A stretch of 64,000 bases of DNA from Straminergon stramineum (taxonomy: Eukaryota; Streptophyta; Bryopsida; Hypnales; Calliergonaceae). The notes beneath the pieces were generated by a model, which was given only the letters and a program-made list of their open reading frames with translations, made no database searches and had not been told where the DNA came from. Where the stretch lies: positions 2,048,501-2,112,500 of the forward strand of contig OY987273.1 of the NCBI GenBank assembly GCA_963920665.1. The letters are read 5' to 3'. Of this stretch, positions 1 through 12,860 are shown piece by piece. Each line of letters starts with the position of its first letter. Positions within the stretch are counted from its first letter, which is position 1. Both the position numbers and the translations under genes were made by a program.

Positions 1-2840
1 CCCACATAAACCCAGAACAAGGGAGAGGAGGCAGCAAAAAAAAATTTCAAAAATTTTATTTTATTTTATTTTTTATTTTTTTCCCTTATAGATTGTATTT
101 TTGTCTACATGGAAAGCTTTTATTCATTCCATTTGGATTTGTTATGAGAAAGTTATAGACAATCTTGTTTTGGGGGCACTTAGAGCATCTTCCTAAAAAA
201 ATAACTTGTAGGGATTCATTTCTGAATGCAATTTTCACAATTTTTAAAAAAAAAAAAGTTCCTTATCACTTCATTTGCCTTCTAGAACAATCTCACTATT
301 GGGATTAGTGAATTTTAATTCCATCTTAGAGATATTAATAATTTAGATTTTCCTTCTATCTTGTACCTACTTCTACTTAACAATTTTTTAAAGAATCAAA
401 ATTAATATTTTTTGTATTTTCTTTTTGTAACATTGAATGTCATGTAACACTTAAAAGATAATAGAGTGGTGCATGGGGATTAAACATCATTGATAAAGGT
501 AATTTGGAAGTGAAAGATAATCATCAACCTCATTTTACATGATCTTCTATGTAAATTGGAAATTCCAAAATGTAGCCCCACTCATTATGTAATGAAGTAC
601 ATACTTTTACATATTTGTATACATCAAATGCATATACTCAATGCAATTCCAAATTTTGCATATTAGGTACTTGAGCATTTATACTTTTTAGATTTGTTTA
701 GGCATACAATTGCATACCATATTATTGAATAGGCTCTTGGAAAAAAAGAACCTAAACATAAATATTATAATTGACATTGGAAATTAATTCTCCAAAACTA
801 TAGCATGTCAAAAACATCGTATGACTTCAATCTAGATTGAAACTTATTGAAACTTACTCAAATAATATGGAAACTTACTTTATATGTGAATGTAATTTTC
901 CTTCAATCGGTGTCGAGGAGCTAAAGTTATGGCACACTCAGATAACCAAAAGTTGAACTCCATTGGTACCAAAAAATTCTAGAAGAACATGAAATTAAAT
1001 TTTCAATTTGTTATCCTTAACCCCTTTAACCCTTAACCCCTAAATGCCTAAGGGACCAAATTTTGGTGTTTTAGGGTCTTTGAAGTTAAGTAGAGCCCAA
1101 TGAAATTGCTATTATTATTAGTTTATACTTATGGAAAACTCTTTTTGAAGTCTAGTTTTTAGGATAAAAAAACTAATCTTAAAAATGAAGGATAATAATT
1201 TTTCTATTCAAGATTTTGAACAAGGATACCCATTGCAATTTTGGCCTCCTATAGTGTTGAGGGCTATTGGAAATGAGCCTCAAATACATGAGATGTTCAA
1301 GTAAAAATTACATGAGAACTATAGTTATGAAAATCGTAGAATACATTTTGGACAACCATAAATTGATTGGCGTTGTGCATGCTAAGCCCTATAACCTCAT
1401 ATTTTTTTAGTGACCAACTTTTTAGAGTTGACATGCACAAAGAGAATTGATAAATTTTCAGACTTTTAACACCCACATGATCAGTCATTATAATATGTCA
1501 ATCCGTATGTGATATTGTGATATTTTCTTTTCCTATGTGATCTCTAACATGTCTAGTTTGAATTTGTATGGTTACAATTTTAAAAAATTGCTATACCTTA
1601 TGAAAATGTTGATTTATGGTACAATTTAGAACAAATTTCAAGAAGCTCCAAATAGGCCTTCAACATTTAGGGGTGAAACCCTTAAACTTTTAAACCGTAT
1701 ACCGTATACCCTAAGAAAGAAAAAAACAACAACCCTCAAACCCTACGGCAACAACTCATGCCATAGTAGTGCATGAACTGACAACGCACGTAGTCTACCC
1801 GCATAGATTGAGCATATGTCTTTCCTAAAGTTATTTTTAACATCTGTAAAAAGTGGTCTAAAATTCCTTCCAATATACTTGGACAAATAAGTGGAGCATT
1901 TGAAATGCTAATTGAAAAAAGTGTATAGCTACATTATGTGTACACGCATGCATTTGGATAGCCAACTGAAGCAGCATTGCGGCCACTTCCCAGCACAAGA
2001 GTTTTCTCTTCCATTAATGAGGAATCTAGCTACTTTTTCGAAACAAACTATTCCCTTATAAAAATACCCCATGACTATAGCCAACTATTGGAAAGTTGTC
2101 CAGAAAAACTAACCGGTCCCACTGGTGCCTTAATCAAAATTAGCAAAGTCTGCACATTTAATGCAAGTCTCTCAAAATATCTGTGGGCCATGCGTGGATG
2201 ACCATTTGAATGCCCCTCAAACTTCTCCCGCCTACGAGCTTTGTTGTGTCCACTCTCGGGTGAAAGACTACACCATTCTCCTCCTCATTTCTTGATCGTT
2301 CTCTAGTATCTTGTGTTCATGTCGTATGTTTCAAACGTTGTGTTTGCGCTAGTGTAGAGTGCGCCATTGGAGTTTGCCGTTGTGTTTGTGCTTGTCATCA
2401 ATTTCCCTACAATTAGCTCCTCAATAGTTCCAGAATTTCCTTGTCTGTCCTAAACACTTGATCCTCCAAGCTGTGCCATCTCTTCGTAGGTTTTCTTCAA
2501 ATGCACATGACCATGATAGTACTTTCTCTTGCTACAGGGATGTTTGGAATACCTTGTAGGATAATTGTTTTCAGTAGCCGCCTGAACATTCTATTCATAT
2601 TAGTAGAGTTGAAAGTAGTATGTGTATTACATATTCATTCACATAATTTTATCGAGGACTGTGAAGTTCATTTCCATTTCCATTGCAAAGCTTGGCGTCC
2701 ACAATTGGTTCAGTGCATGAATTGAAAACAGGACAATTCCCGTAAAATGCGTCGAATTTTGCAGAATTCATGTCCACAGGACTGCACTTCAATTGATCTA
2801 CAATAATGGAAATGATAGCGGGGACGAAACCCAATGCAAT
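1..2840. other. Gene-free AT-rich stretch
   Basis: I see no supportable gene, RNA or transposon here. The open frames are short (under 80 codons), lack recognisable domains, and several overlap on opposite strands, as expected by chance. The start is very AT-rich, with long A and T runs. Confidence 0.6.
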
Positions 2841-3795
2841 ATTCAAGTTGATTCGACTTGAATTAGAAGAATTTCAGGAAAATGTATCCCTACTTATTGA
2901 TTAGAATTTTCCGTAATTGCATTACTGAAGTTCAACTCGAGTCGAGTTGAATCAGAGAAGTCAATACCTAGTTGGATCGAAGAGGTCCTCGACGATAGGT
3001 GAAAGTATCAGTGTAAAATTGATACGTGAGCAAGATGTAGTGAAAATCACTATTTGACTGAATACTGGACCTAAACCATAATTTAACTTCGATTGACTTG
3101 GGTTCCTGAGAAGATATAAAGAGTCTTTGGTTCAACTCGACTTGAGTTGAATTGATAAGAAGTGGAAGTTGAAGAATTTGGAAGATTTTAGGTTAATACA
3201 ATGAGCTAGAGAATATGTGAAGACTTTTATATAATAGATCCGGATGAAAAGATATAGTGACTTTGATGTGAGAATTTATCCTTTTCAACTCAAGTCGAGT
3301 TGAATTGAATGACTTATTATGATATTAGAAGGATTGTACAGATGTGGACTTCAAATTGGAGAAGTGATGGTTTAACTCGATTTGAGTTGAAGTGATGATA
3401 AACCATATTGCATTCTATCTCCGAATTCCTATGATGTCCTAGATTATTTTGCGCATCAATTTGGTAGATAAGATTTGGAAGATGATAGCGTTTGCATTAG
3501 TTCTATACTCTATAAGATAAAAAAACATTGGAGTTTCATCATTGTAATTTAATGAGTCTCAAGGATGGTCTATGTATAAATTATTTTGAAGATTATAGGT
3601 TCATTTGACGGGACCCTAACAGAAAAAAGTACTTGCAGGATTCAATCTTTACAGTAGATTGAATTGGGGGAATGTAGTGTCTCATAATTGATCTCTCTCA
3701 ATGATGCGATTGGTCTAATTTATGATGATGAGAACACTTCATCGTCGACTATAGTGTTATATGTTTTTGTGAGAAATCAACTCGACTCGAGTTGA
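2841..3795. repeat. Cluster of short dispersed palindromes (CAACTCGA/TCGAGTTG)
   Basis: At least six imperfect copies of a palindrome of about 19-23 bp with core CAACTCGASTCGAGTTG lie at about 2841-2864, 2931-2952, 3131-3153, 3284-3306, 3371-3391 and 3777-3795. The sequence between copies is not obviously repeated and the spacing varies (about 90-400 bp), so this is not a simple tandem array. Variation inside the arms is often matched on both sides. The cluster ends about 100 bp before the start of the DUF7869-like pseudogene. Function is unknown; a protein-binding dyad or a tiny palindromic mobile repeat are both possible. Confidence 0.7.
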
Positions 3796-3890
3796 CTTAT
3801 CATATGCTATTGTATATTGTAGCTATTATTTGATTTGGTGAATATTTCCATTGAGGCATCTGACTATCTTCAAATGACTGTGCAGGTATC

Positions 3891-6722
3891 ATGGATGTTT
3901 TAGTTGATCCAATATAGGAGTACTCCTCAGATGAAGGGGATGTTGAAAACATTCTTGAAGTGACTCTAGAGATTCCTAGCTACGAAGGCATCCCCTGACA
4001 TCTTTGGAGCGCAAAGTTTTTCACCCTCCTAAATGCCACTTGTCGACTAGTGGCAGAGGGAATAATTCACAGCGTGAACTCCGGCTTAGTGCAAGGTTGT
4101 GATGGTCCCTTAGGAGATGCTTTTGTTGTTGTCTAGATTTCAAAGTCTTTGCACATCGAAGATGTTCCAGAGGATTGGAGGTATTCTCTCCATGCATGGC
4201 CCATTTAGCAGGTGTACTTGAATGGAGCTAGCCTTTGTGATGAAGAACTTCGTGACAACCACAATTGTCGACAAGTTAGACTATTACAACCATCTTCTTC
4301 GTGGGCCAGACCATACACAAGCTCAATCAGGAATCCTCCTCCTCAAGCTTGTGTGAAGTCTAAGTAATTGCTCACCCAAAAGTCCATCAATTCAGTGTCG
4401 AACAAAGTTTGTTGCTCGAACAACTATGTACAACCTTTTTTGAGGGAGAAGATTCGGGCTTTTCGTGAACGCATGTACCATAACTCAAGTTTTGAGTTTC
4501 GATACCACATGAAGTTGGATGTTCATAGGCAAGTCCATCATGACTCTAAAGGGAAGGGTGGTCACTATAGAAGGTATTGATGTTTGTTTGGCCGTGTGGA
4601 GACATATTTCCGGTGTTTAGGAATCCACCTTCCATCGTTTTCAAGGGTACGTTGCTAAAGGAGAACAAGCTCATGCTCACAGTAATTTGGGCATGTAGAA
4701 GCCTCGGATATACACATCACAAGCGATCGCGACATTGAAGTGCGTGCTTGAAAAGTCCGCAAACCATATGCCACATTGTACACACACTCTTCCAACTGGG
4801 GAGAAGGTGGTTTCTATGGTTTTGCCGGGCACCTTCAAATGGAAGGAGACTATTCCTCAGGTTAATGCAACAAATGTTGTGTTTGGGTTGAAGGAAGTGT
4901 CGGCTTCAAGCATAAGCAAGATCAAGAAATTGAACTTCTCCGAGTATAGTGCCAAGAAGCCTAGAGATAATTTTGCACGTTGTTCTAAGTGTGATAGATT
5001 GCAAACTCTAAACAGAACTACAACTATTGGGTTACAATGGAAATGGACCCACATTTTAGAGAAACATTTGGCTATAGCTTGAGTACATCGAGATCACTAC
5101 TATGCAAATTGGTACAGGTCTAGTGCATACCCTCACAAATGCTTGACAATCATACATGACAAAATCGATCATACAAAAACTACTTCTCTTGTGTTTTCAC
5201 ACAAGAGTAAGCAATTTGATGGACTAATGAAGTTGTCGATTTCAGTTACGGGTATGATTGCTCATAGGCATGGGGATGTATGTTATGCACATTTTGGTCT
5301 TGACATCTTTCTTCACGACTCAAACTACACAATGGGGTCATTAGCAAAGTTGTTATGGGATGTTGAATTGCCCCCAAAGTACTCATCCTGTGAATTGTTT
5401 GCTAATTCGGGCTCTCCTCCTCTTTTTCAAGCACTGCTACAAGGAGCGGACATTTGCATATCATTGCTTTGGCCGCCGCTCGAAGTCTCAATTCTGGCAA
5501 CTACCCTTCCTCCAGTGTTGATCGTTCAAATGGACAATGCAACAAGAAACAATGAGAATAGATTTGTGTTTGCATTTTGGTCCCTTCTTGTTGCTAAGAA
5601 AATCTTTTGTGAGGTGTACGTCAATTTCATGTTGGTTGGTCACACACATGATGACATCGATGCGTTGTTTGGAAGGTGGAGTATGCAATTGAAAAAAGAG
5701 AACTTCCCCACCATCCCATCTCTTATGAAGTCCTTCATGAATGTGGATTCAGTGCCCACAATTCCTCACCTTACTGAAGAAGTGCTAGATTTCAAAGCCT
5801 TCATAGAAGGCTTGATTTTGGAAGGGGAAGATGCACTTGTTGGCCATACCAAGGCACAACATTTCAAATTTTATCTCAACTCTATAGGGGTCCCGGTCAT
5901 GAAGTACAAGAAATACTACACGGATATTGATTGGCTGCCTGAGGAAGTTGGAGGGATAAAATTATGGCGAGAGGCCTCCAAAGGGAGGAGTCTATGGCCT
6001 TGTGGGGAGCCATTGCTTGTTGTACACCTTCCAATGTGGAGCGTGGATGATATTTACAAGGGAATATGTGGGTTCATCAAGTATTGGGAGTCATTATGCG
6101 ATGAAGATGGAAGTGGTGAGTATAGGAGACGGTTCGAGCATTTGGTGTTCTATTGGCAGGCGGTGAATGCGGCCTTGAAGGAATCCATCGAACCTTCCGC
6201 TGCATTGGTAGATGGCTTTTGGCCTTCTTCTTGAGTGGAACAATGGAGGAGGATGAACTTGATAATGATGGTGAGGTTCGTGAGGAGTTTGCTGAGGATG
6301 ATGCCTTTGTGGGGCAACTTCACAATCGTCCATTGCCATCTTTTTAAGTGGCACGTGATCTTTTTGAAGGGTACTTTGTCGCCATTCGACCAACTGATGG
6401 TGATACCAAACCTGTATGGATTGCCAGAGCCTTGTTTGATCCTTTCACAAACCCGGAGCATCCTAATTGTGTACTCATTCAATATTTTCGGCCCACATCA
6501 CGAGAGCGGATTATTCAAGAGTCATATATTGGGTGGGATTCTGCCAAAAGATTGCGTTGGAAAGTCAATGACACCCAGAATCTAGTGTGGGAGGAAACGA
6601 ATTCTTTGATGACGGCATGGAAGTCAAGGGTGAAGAAGGACACTATAGAGTGTGTCTTGAAAATCCCGTCTGCTCAGGTCAATGTTATCAATGCAAGTTT
6701 GGCTACATATAATGCTAATTGA
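3891..6722 (+). pseudogene. DUF7869-like protein gene, copy 1 (broken)
   Basis: A coding remnant can be followed from about 3891 to 6722 with a few in-frame stops and frameshifts. In order it shows: an N-terminal part; a Cys-containing segment near 4410-4430 (KVCCSNN); a segment at 4550-5080 with MPHCTHTLPTGEK; and the core at 5083-6234 with HRDHYY, LTIIHDKIDH, TGMIAHRHGD, QMDNATRNNEN and VGHTHDDIDALFGRWS. The last three motifs fit the family I know as DUF7869, whose spaced acidic and Asn/His residues resemble a DDE/RNase H-type fold; that catalytic reading is inference. A 1-to-3 frame change near 6230 leads to a C-terminal piece (ARALFDPF to NAN, 6348-6722). In-frame stops include TAG near 4616 and 4697, and TGA at 5080. 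Copy 2 at 37-40 kb aligns along most of the length but has an extra intron. The start is uncertain; the ATG at 3891 follows a possible acceptor, TGCAG. Probably dead. Confidence 0.75.
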
Positions 6723-7035
6723 GCATTTATGAGGTGCTTTGAAGATAGTACGTAGTATTTGAAGCTATATTTGATAGTTCATGTTTGTTGCTTTATACCC
6801 TACTGTAGTTTTATTTTGCCTTAACTATAAAGGATTTTATATGATTTTATATCATGTACTATAGAGTATATGATATAGATTGGCGTAATATGATTTTATT
6901 TTATATATTTTTAGATGGACTATTGTCTATATTGTAAGTATGAAGTACCATGTGGAGCAATTGCACTTGTACTCAATAATGAATATATTGATTATTACAT
7001 TATACATATACTTGTTTCTATATGTACATCATTTT
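6723..7035. other. Spacer downstream of DUF7869 copy 1
   Basis: AT-rich sequence without a gene. It may contain the former 3' UTR of the pseudogene, but no polyadenylation site can be assigned with confidence. Confidence 0.4.
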
Positions 7036-7330
7036 TTCTTTTTATTGACTTTGTAAATTTGTTTTAAAAATATAATACAATTGAAACAAAATGGTAGTGC
7101 GTAAGAGCACTTTATATTTTGGTAATGCATGAAGCACTTGTCACAGTTTGGGAATGGGTTTGGTTGGTTGTTACAACTTTCTTGCATGAAAGGCTCACTT
7201 AGCAATCCCAAGTCATGTTGACCTCATAGCCACTCATACAAATTCAGTGGGATTTGAACCTGGACCACCTAAATGAGATAAATAGCCACTTACAACCAAC
7301 CATTCAGCTCACGACTTGGTGTTTAAATGA
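7036..7330 (-). repeat. tRNA-derived SINE-like element
   Basis: On the minus strand, a near-perfect RNA polymerase III A box (GAGCTGAATGG) lies near 7310. About 36 nt downstream is a perfect B box (GGTTCAAATCC, near 7255-7265). The surrounding bases look like a tRNA D-arm and T-arm, but the rest does not fold as a tRNA. Roughly 200 nt downstream the minus strand ends in an A-rich tail (AATAAAAAGAAAAAA, near 7030-7045). This layout matches a plant SINE. No target-site duplication is clear, so the borders are approximate. Confidence 0.5.
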
Positions 7331-8360
7331 GAATACAATATTCACTTATATGGGAAATCAATATTATCTTTGTTAGGAAAATTTTCTTAAGGACGCTTTG
7401 ACAACTAGAAACTCTCATTTTAATGGAAATTCCATCTTAAAACTACCGAATTGAGTTTCTCTTGACTTAAATTTACTTCAACTCTACTTCGATTTTGGGG
7501 CCTCTAAATTGGTATTATTATTTTGGGAGGTCCCCAATCTCCCATTTTAATGAATATGATGTTTAGTCCGAAGAAAATTCCATAGTTCTACATGCGTTGA
7601 ACATCGTCATGCACTAATTACTATTTTGAAATTGTTGTCTTCTTTATTCACTTGATCTTTGAAAAGACACACAACAGTTGAAATGCATAGAAGCTATAAT
7701 ACTTGATAATGAAAAACTTTGAATCATATTGGTATGGATGCTCATATGAAATTTGAAATGATAAAATAAGTTTCCTCCTTTTGGAAACCTAGTGCACTGT
7801 TGTACAAAAGGCAGCTCATAGTATTGTCTAGACCTTCCAAGCAGTTCGTACATATCCTTCTCTGCAATGCCTATAGATTGAAAACTTTGTTACATCCACC
7901 TGTACGGCTGCATTGTGTCATGATATCCTCTTCCCTTGATTAACATTTTGGAAATCAACTACTGCTAGACAAACTAAAGCCATTACTTTGAGATAGGTTT
8001 GAAGTTGTGCTCAAACTTCACTGCTTCATGATCAACTTTGTCGGGAAATCATGGCCAATCTCTTATAATGAAAATGCCATGAAGTGATTTGCTAGGTTTG
8101 CGAAAGAATACAGTGTCAGCGAGTCCTTCCATCATCAATAAGCATGCATTAATTTTCACATGTCTCAATTACACTACACATATCTGTCTTCCACCATTTC
8201 TAGAAAAAATCAAGTAGATGTGAATACCATTGACAACGACTTGCACTTGCATAATGCCCTCCGATTGGTAATTTTTAGAAAATCCTCACGAACTCTTGGA
8301 ACTCCTTCCCTAGTGGTCATCTATATTTGAATCTACATGCTCGTTTTCCATAAATTTAAT
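7331..8360. other. Gene-free stretch next to the CACTA transposase end
   Basis: No supportable coding sequence. One 69-codon minus-strand frame (7644-7853) shows no domain. The stretch may hold the 3' end of the CACTA element, but no CACTA-type terminal repeat with a 3-bp duplication could be recognised. Confidence 0.4.
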
Positions 8361-10779
8361 TTAGCACCGATTCCGTCTTTGTCCTAGAGCTGTGCCCTCT
8401 TCTCTACCTCTTCTAGAATGACCTCTACCTCCGAGATTTTTTGCAAATAGCCTCTTTGCTTCCTCCTTGTCTTCGGTACCGAATGCTCTTTCACTTTCTT
8501 CTATTTGCTGATCTTGAACAACAACTCTAGAACTTCTTTTGACCGGCTTTCATACATGGTCTTGATGTCCAAGATTTAGTACTCCTACACTAGTTCTTCC
8601 TCTACTTGGATGATGACTTCTGCGTCCTTGTATACTCTGGGTTGCTCTTTGTTGTCTTGGTATAAGAACTTCTTCCAGGACAACATTTTGACCGATAGCA
8701 ACTGCATCTTCTTGAGTCTCTTCGACATCCCTCTCTAGTCATAAGCCCTCAAATTCCTCATCATCCCGCACTTAAAACAATTTAGTCTCGACGTCCGCCA
8801 TGTTCTTTGGCAAAACCCGCCTCCCTTTGACCTCTTTCCATAGCACTACTTTCTAGCCTGTTCTTCCTATGCATCACAATAAAAAACTTGCTCACAATGC
8901 TTTGGGAAAGCGAAACTATCCCTGTAGATTGTATCTGGCCTTCTTTTATAATTAGCTAAAGTGAAGCTCCATTTATCTCTCACAATTGTAGCATTTGGTC
9001 CGACATAATTTACCTTGACAAAATCATAGACTAACACAACTACAAAATGGCATTTATAATTTAGCTCTAAAATTTTCTCTATGTGCCCCACGTACTCTAC
9101 ATTTGCTTGCACTTGGTAAACATCTCGAATTCCATTTCTACACATTTGCCTAAAAGTAGTGGCAACTCCGTTGTCAGTTGTTAGTAGCAATTTCTCCGCA
9201 CTAATTACTCAAAAATGGTTTCCAAAAGCATACATCGACTTGTATACAATGGCCACTTCCAACAGACCCCTCGCTGTATCAACCACAACAGAATCCACAA
9301 AGACACCAAATTGTTGTTGTCACCTAACCTCTTCTAATAACCACACAAAAAAATTTGGTAAATTTGAGAGCTCCCTAGGATACACAAATCTTGCTCTTCG
9401 TCCTCATCGACATTGTTGACGACGAAATGCATTCCTCTGAAAGTTACGATCTGTAATACCTGCTTCATATGTCTTGCCACATTTATGAAGTTCCCTTCTA
9501 AGTCACCCAATATGAAGAAGATCTTAGTTACATAATAACAATGACCAGAATGTATTTTTTTTAAAATTCAAAGACCAAGCATGCAATTATAGCCAACTAT
9601 TAACAAAAACACATTGTTATCATCAAAAAATAATTATAGTATATTATCATGCATCCATGACAATATTGTCTCCTCATTCTCCTTCCTTCCTTTTGTTACA
9701 TTCCAATGGTTATATAAACATGAACAACATATTCACTTGACATGATACTAAATAATCTAATTTCTAGAAAGGCACCTTCACATCCTTCTCATAGAACTGA
9801 TTGTGTTCACCTTTTGTAATTCTCCAAGTGCTAAGCGTTGTCCAAAACAAAGTCATGGATGAGTTTCCGAAATTCAAGGGACATAAAGTGGTCCCGCTTA
9901 CTACCTTCTAGAATTTCATCTTACATTGTTGGTTCTTCTTTCGCATCCCAAGCTCTCTTTGTCATGGGAGTGTATTTTGCTAGGCATTCATTTAAGAAAC
10001 CAATCGACTCTTCTCTAAGATAACCATATGCCATACTACCTTTAGGTCTCGCTTTGTTTTTGACAAAGCTCTTTAATCCTTTCATATACCTTTCATAAGG
10101 ATACATCCATTGGATGTGCACTAGTCCATATATGAAGAGTTCTTCTACTAGATGTATTGGCAAATGCATTATGATAACAAATATAGACGAAGGAAACTCT
10201 TTCTCTAAGTAGCATATGGTTTCAGCAACCTCTTCAAGCTTTTGTGCCCTACTTCGAGAATCAATGACCTTTAACATATTTTCTGGAACAATCTACTTAC
10301 CTATATTATGGCCCCTACAACATGTGGATTACGAACATTCCTCAAACGCACTGGCAACACTTGCTCCAATAAGGTATGGAAGTCATGTGTTTTAAGTCCT
10401 TCTAGCTTTCCATCTTGAATTCTTTGCTTCAACGCACCTATGTAATTTGTGGGAAACTTCAATTCTTGAAGCGTTGAAAAGAACTCCTTCCTTTCTTCTC
10501 TTTGCAAGACGTATGGTGCGTTTGGCATGAAGAAAGTCACCCCATTGCTTGTAGTTTCAAGTGCAAGTGTCTCCTAATATCACAAGCATGCATGTCTTCT
10601 CATCACTTCACTTTATCGGTCTCTCCTAGTAGTGTTTGTATTATATTTTTGCACACATTTTTTTCAATGTGCATCGGGTCAAACAAGTGTTTCACTAGCA
10701 ATTTCTGTGCATGTCATATTAGAATGTATTAGAAATTTAGTTCGTTGTAAGAAAGGCAAAACAATCTCATTAACCATAT
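8361..10779 (-). pseudogene. CACTA (En/Spm) transposase, C-terminal half (DUF4218-DUF4216)
   Basis: Reading on the minus strand from 10779, after a likely acceptor (TTACAG): HLFDPMHIEKNVCKNI (near 10600-10700), the conserved CACTA TNP2 motif; then YVLQREERKEFFSTLQELKFP and LKTHDFHTLLEQVLPV (10540-10301) and LEKEFPSSIF, MHLPIHLVEEL, IQWMYPYERYMK (10277-9921), which are DUF4218; then DNGVATT, EYVGHIEKILELNY and FPKHCEQVFYCDA (9190-8867), which are DUF4216; then a charged tail with a Gly-Arg-rich stretch ending at a TAA at 8361-8363. The 9200-9920 part is poorly preserved. Frameshifts and stops show that it is inactive. This is the second part of the transposase begun at 17449, separated from it by solo LTR A. 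The domain order is that of plant CACTA transposases. Confidence 0.85.
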
Positions 10780-10822
10780 CTGTAACAAAGTGGAGTCTAA
10801 TTAAATGAAAATTCAAAATACA

Positions 10823-10827
10823 GTATA
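10823..10827. repeat. Target-site duplication of solo LTR A, left (GTATA)
   Basis: GTATA immediately before the TG terminus of element A; the same five bases follow the CA terminus at 14746-14750. Confidence 0.85.
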
Positions 10828-12093
10828 TGTAAGCCTCCAATTTGTCACCAAGGACTCACTCTTTCTTTCTTTCGTATTTTGTCATTTTAAATGCACTTTT
10901 ATATATAAAAAGCCCCCAAAGAGTGTAGAACCAAAATAAAAGTGCCACATTCAAATGAAGTATTTGGTCTATTTTTAGAGTATTATAGCTAGAATGGCCC
11001 AACCACGAGTTGTAAATAGATTAGAACCCAACTAATCATGGCAAATTGGTCAATTATAAGTGATGGGTGTATCAGGCTCAAAATCCCACACGGAACGGAC
11101 ATCTCTATGCTAGATTTGGTTGAGGAAACCCCGGTAAGGCACAAGAATCAATTCCTGGAGATAGGTTCTAGTTTCCCCATTCCATCAACGAAATTGTAGA
11201 ACCCCAAATTGTTGGCTTGTAGATGTCAAAAATACCAAGACGGGACCATAGAGGAATTTAAGGTCCAAGGAGGGTGAGTTGGGGTTAATCCCATGCTCGG
11301 GAACCAACAACGAAGTTGGTTCACCAAGATTTCCCCCTGATGCGGAAGATTCTTCTGCCATCGATAAGTAAACGAGGGGGTGGAATTTTTCCCCCCTAAG
11401 TTGATGTGTAGAGTAAAAATATGAGCCTACACATTTGTCGTGGAATCCCATGGGAGGTTCCACGAAAAGTTTGGGAATGTTTTGATAGCCAGAAGATGTC
11501 TTTCCGAATAGTCAACTACCCAAACCTACAATGGGAAATTTTTGGAAATTCCCCAGGTGGCAGTAAATTCCCACTAAAAATTTCCATAGATTCATTTATG
11601 TTAATAATCTTCCTCGACAAGTTTCACGACATTCCGATAGTCAGAAGTACCCGAACCTGCAACATTCCCCAACAATTAACAGAAATTAAAGTCCATGGTG
11701 GGTTTGACCGGCAGAGCGGGAGCATACGGAAGTGGAATGGAGCCCAAGATAGGTCTCTTATCATTCCCCCGTACCTACTTAGGAGCTTAGGCTACTTACT
11801 TTTGCTAGAAAACTCAACCCCCCAAAGTTGGGATTTTCCCTGGTTTTTGGCATTAAGTTGGCGCTAGGTTTCGTTGTGATTTTGAAGATAGAGAAAGGGG
11901 AGGTTTATTTTTCAAAATAAAAATGGCCTTTTAAAGCCAATGGCGTAATCTGCTTGCAATTTGGAGTTAATTTCCAAAAATTAGTTTAGTGGGCTAGCTG
12001 CCAACATAGGATGAAAGCCTTGAATTTTGGATGAAAATCCAAGAAGATAAGGTTAACTTAGATGAACGAGGAGAAGTGGGTGCCCGGGAATAA

Positions 12094-12102
12094 CTATAAA
12101 AG
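12094..12102 (+). promoter_or_regulatory. Possible TATA box of the LTR A promoter
   Basis: CTATAAAAG followed by a C/T-rich stretch. Copy B carries the equivalent GCATAAAAG on the minus strand near 57795, and the surrounding sequence is also conserved. It would place the U3/R border about 1.3 kb into the LTR. Inference from position and conservation only. Confidence 0.45.
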
Positions 12103-12599
12103 GGCACCCCTTCTCCTCTCTCACAACCCCTTTTTGTGTAATTGGGTCCGTTGGGTCTAATTGATATTGGAATTGTGGCATTTTTAGCCACAAACCTTGA
12201 AATAGTGTTTTTTGGCACTTTTGGGCATTGTTGTTGCTTTCCAAGCCTGCAAAGTCTTTGTGGGTCCCTTGCACCTTGGTTTTGTGTAGTCCTAACCTTT
12301 CTAAGCTTGAACTTGGAAGTTCGTTTACCTTATCTTGTTACTAGAGCTTGTGTGCGTTTACTTTGGTGGGTCCCTTTCGGCCACCCTTTTCGTCTTGTCA
12401 TTGTACTAACCCTAGAGCAATCCCCCATATGATTGGCAATGCCGCTTTTGAGGGCCTTCAGTGCAAGTCGTTTATGTTACTAACCCATCTTGCTAGCCCT
12501 TTGAGTGTCAAAGGTCCCTTCCTCTTCTTCCTTTATGTCTTTGTACCTAACATTGATATGGTATTCCGTGGTGAGAGATGAGGGTGTGAAGATAGTAGG

Positions 12600-12860
12600 T
12601 CCTGCCTATATGGCAAAGCTTTGAACCCCCATAGGGTAGAAAAGTCCTAGTGGTGCGTTAAAAAGGGAAATGACGGCGAAGCTTTGAACCCCTATGGGGG
12701 TAAAAAGTCTTAGCTTGTATGAAAAAGGGAAACGATGATGAAGCTTTGAACCCCTATGGAGGTAAAAAGTCTTAGCAGTATGTTAAAAAGGGAAATGACA
12801 GTGAAGCTTTGAACCTTGTTGGAGTAAAAAGCCTTAGCGGTGCGTTAAAACCGCCTCATG
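12600..12860 (+). repeat. Tandem repeat inside LTR A (about 60 bp, four units)
   Basis: Four units contain GAAGCTTTGAACCCC...GTAAAAAGTCTTAGC with a period of about 60 bp. Copy B has only about two such units (57180-57290, minus strand), so unit number differs between copies. Confidence 0.75.

Noticed and set aside
7240..7330. Functional tRNA gene on the minus strand
   Set aside because: A and B boxes are present but acceptor and anticodon stems do not form; better explained as a SINE head.
11421..11867. 148-codon open frame in LTR A, and others such as 11185-11463 and 58541-58894
   Set aside because: They lie inside the LTR copies, overlap on opposite strands, are not conserved as frames between A and B, and show no domain.
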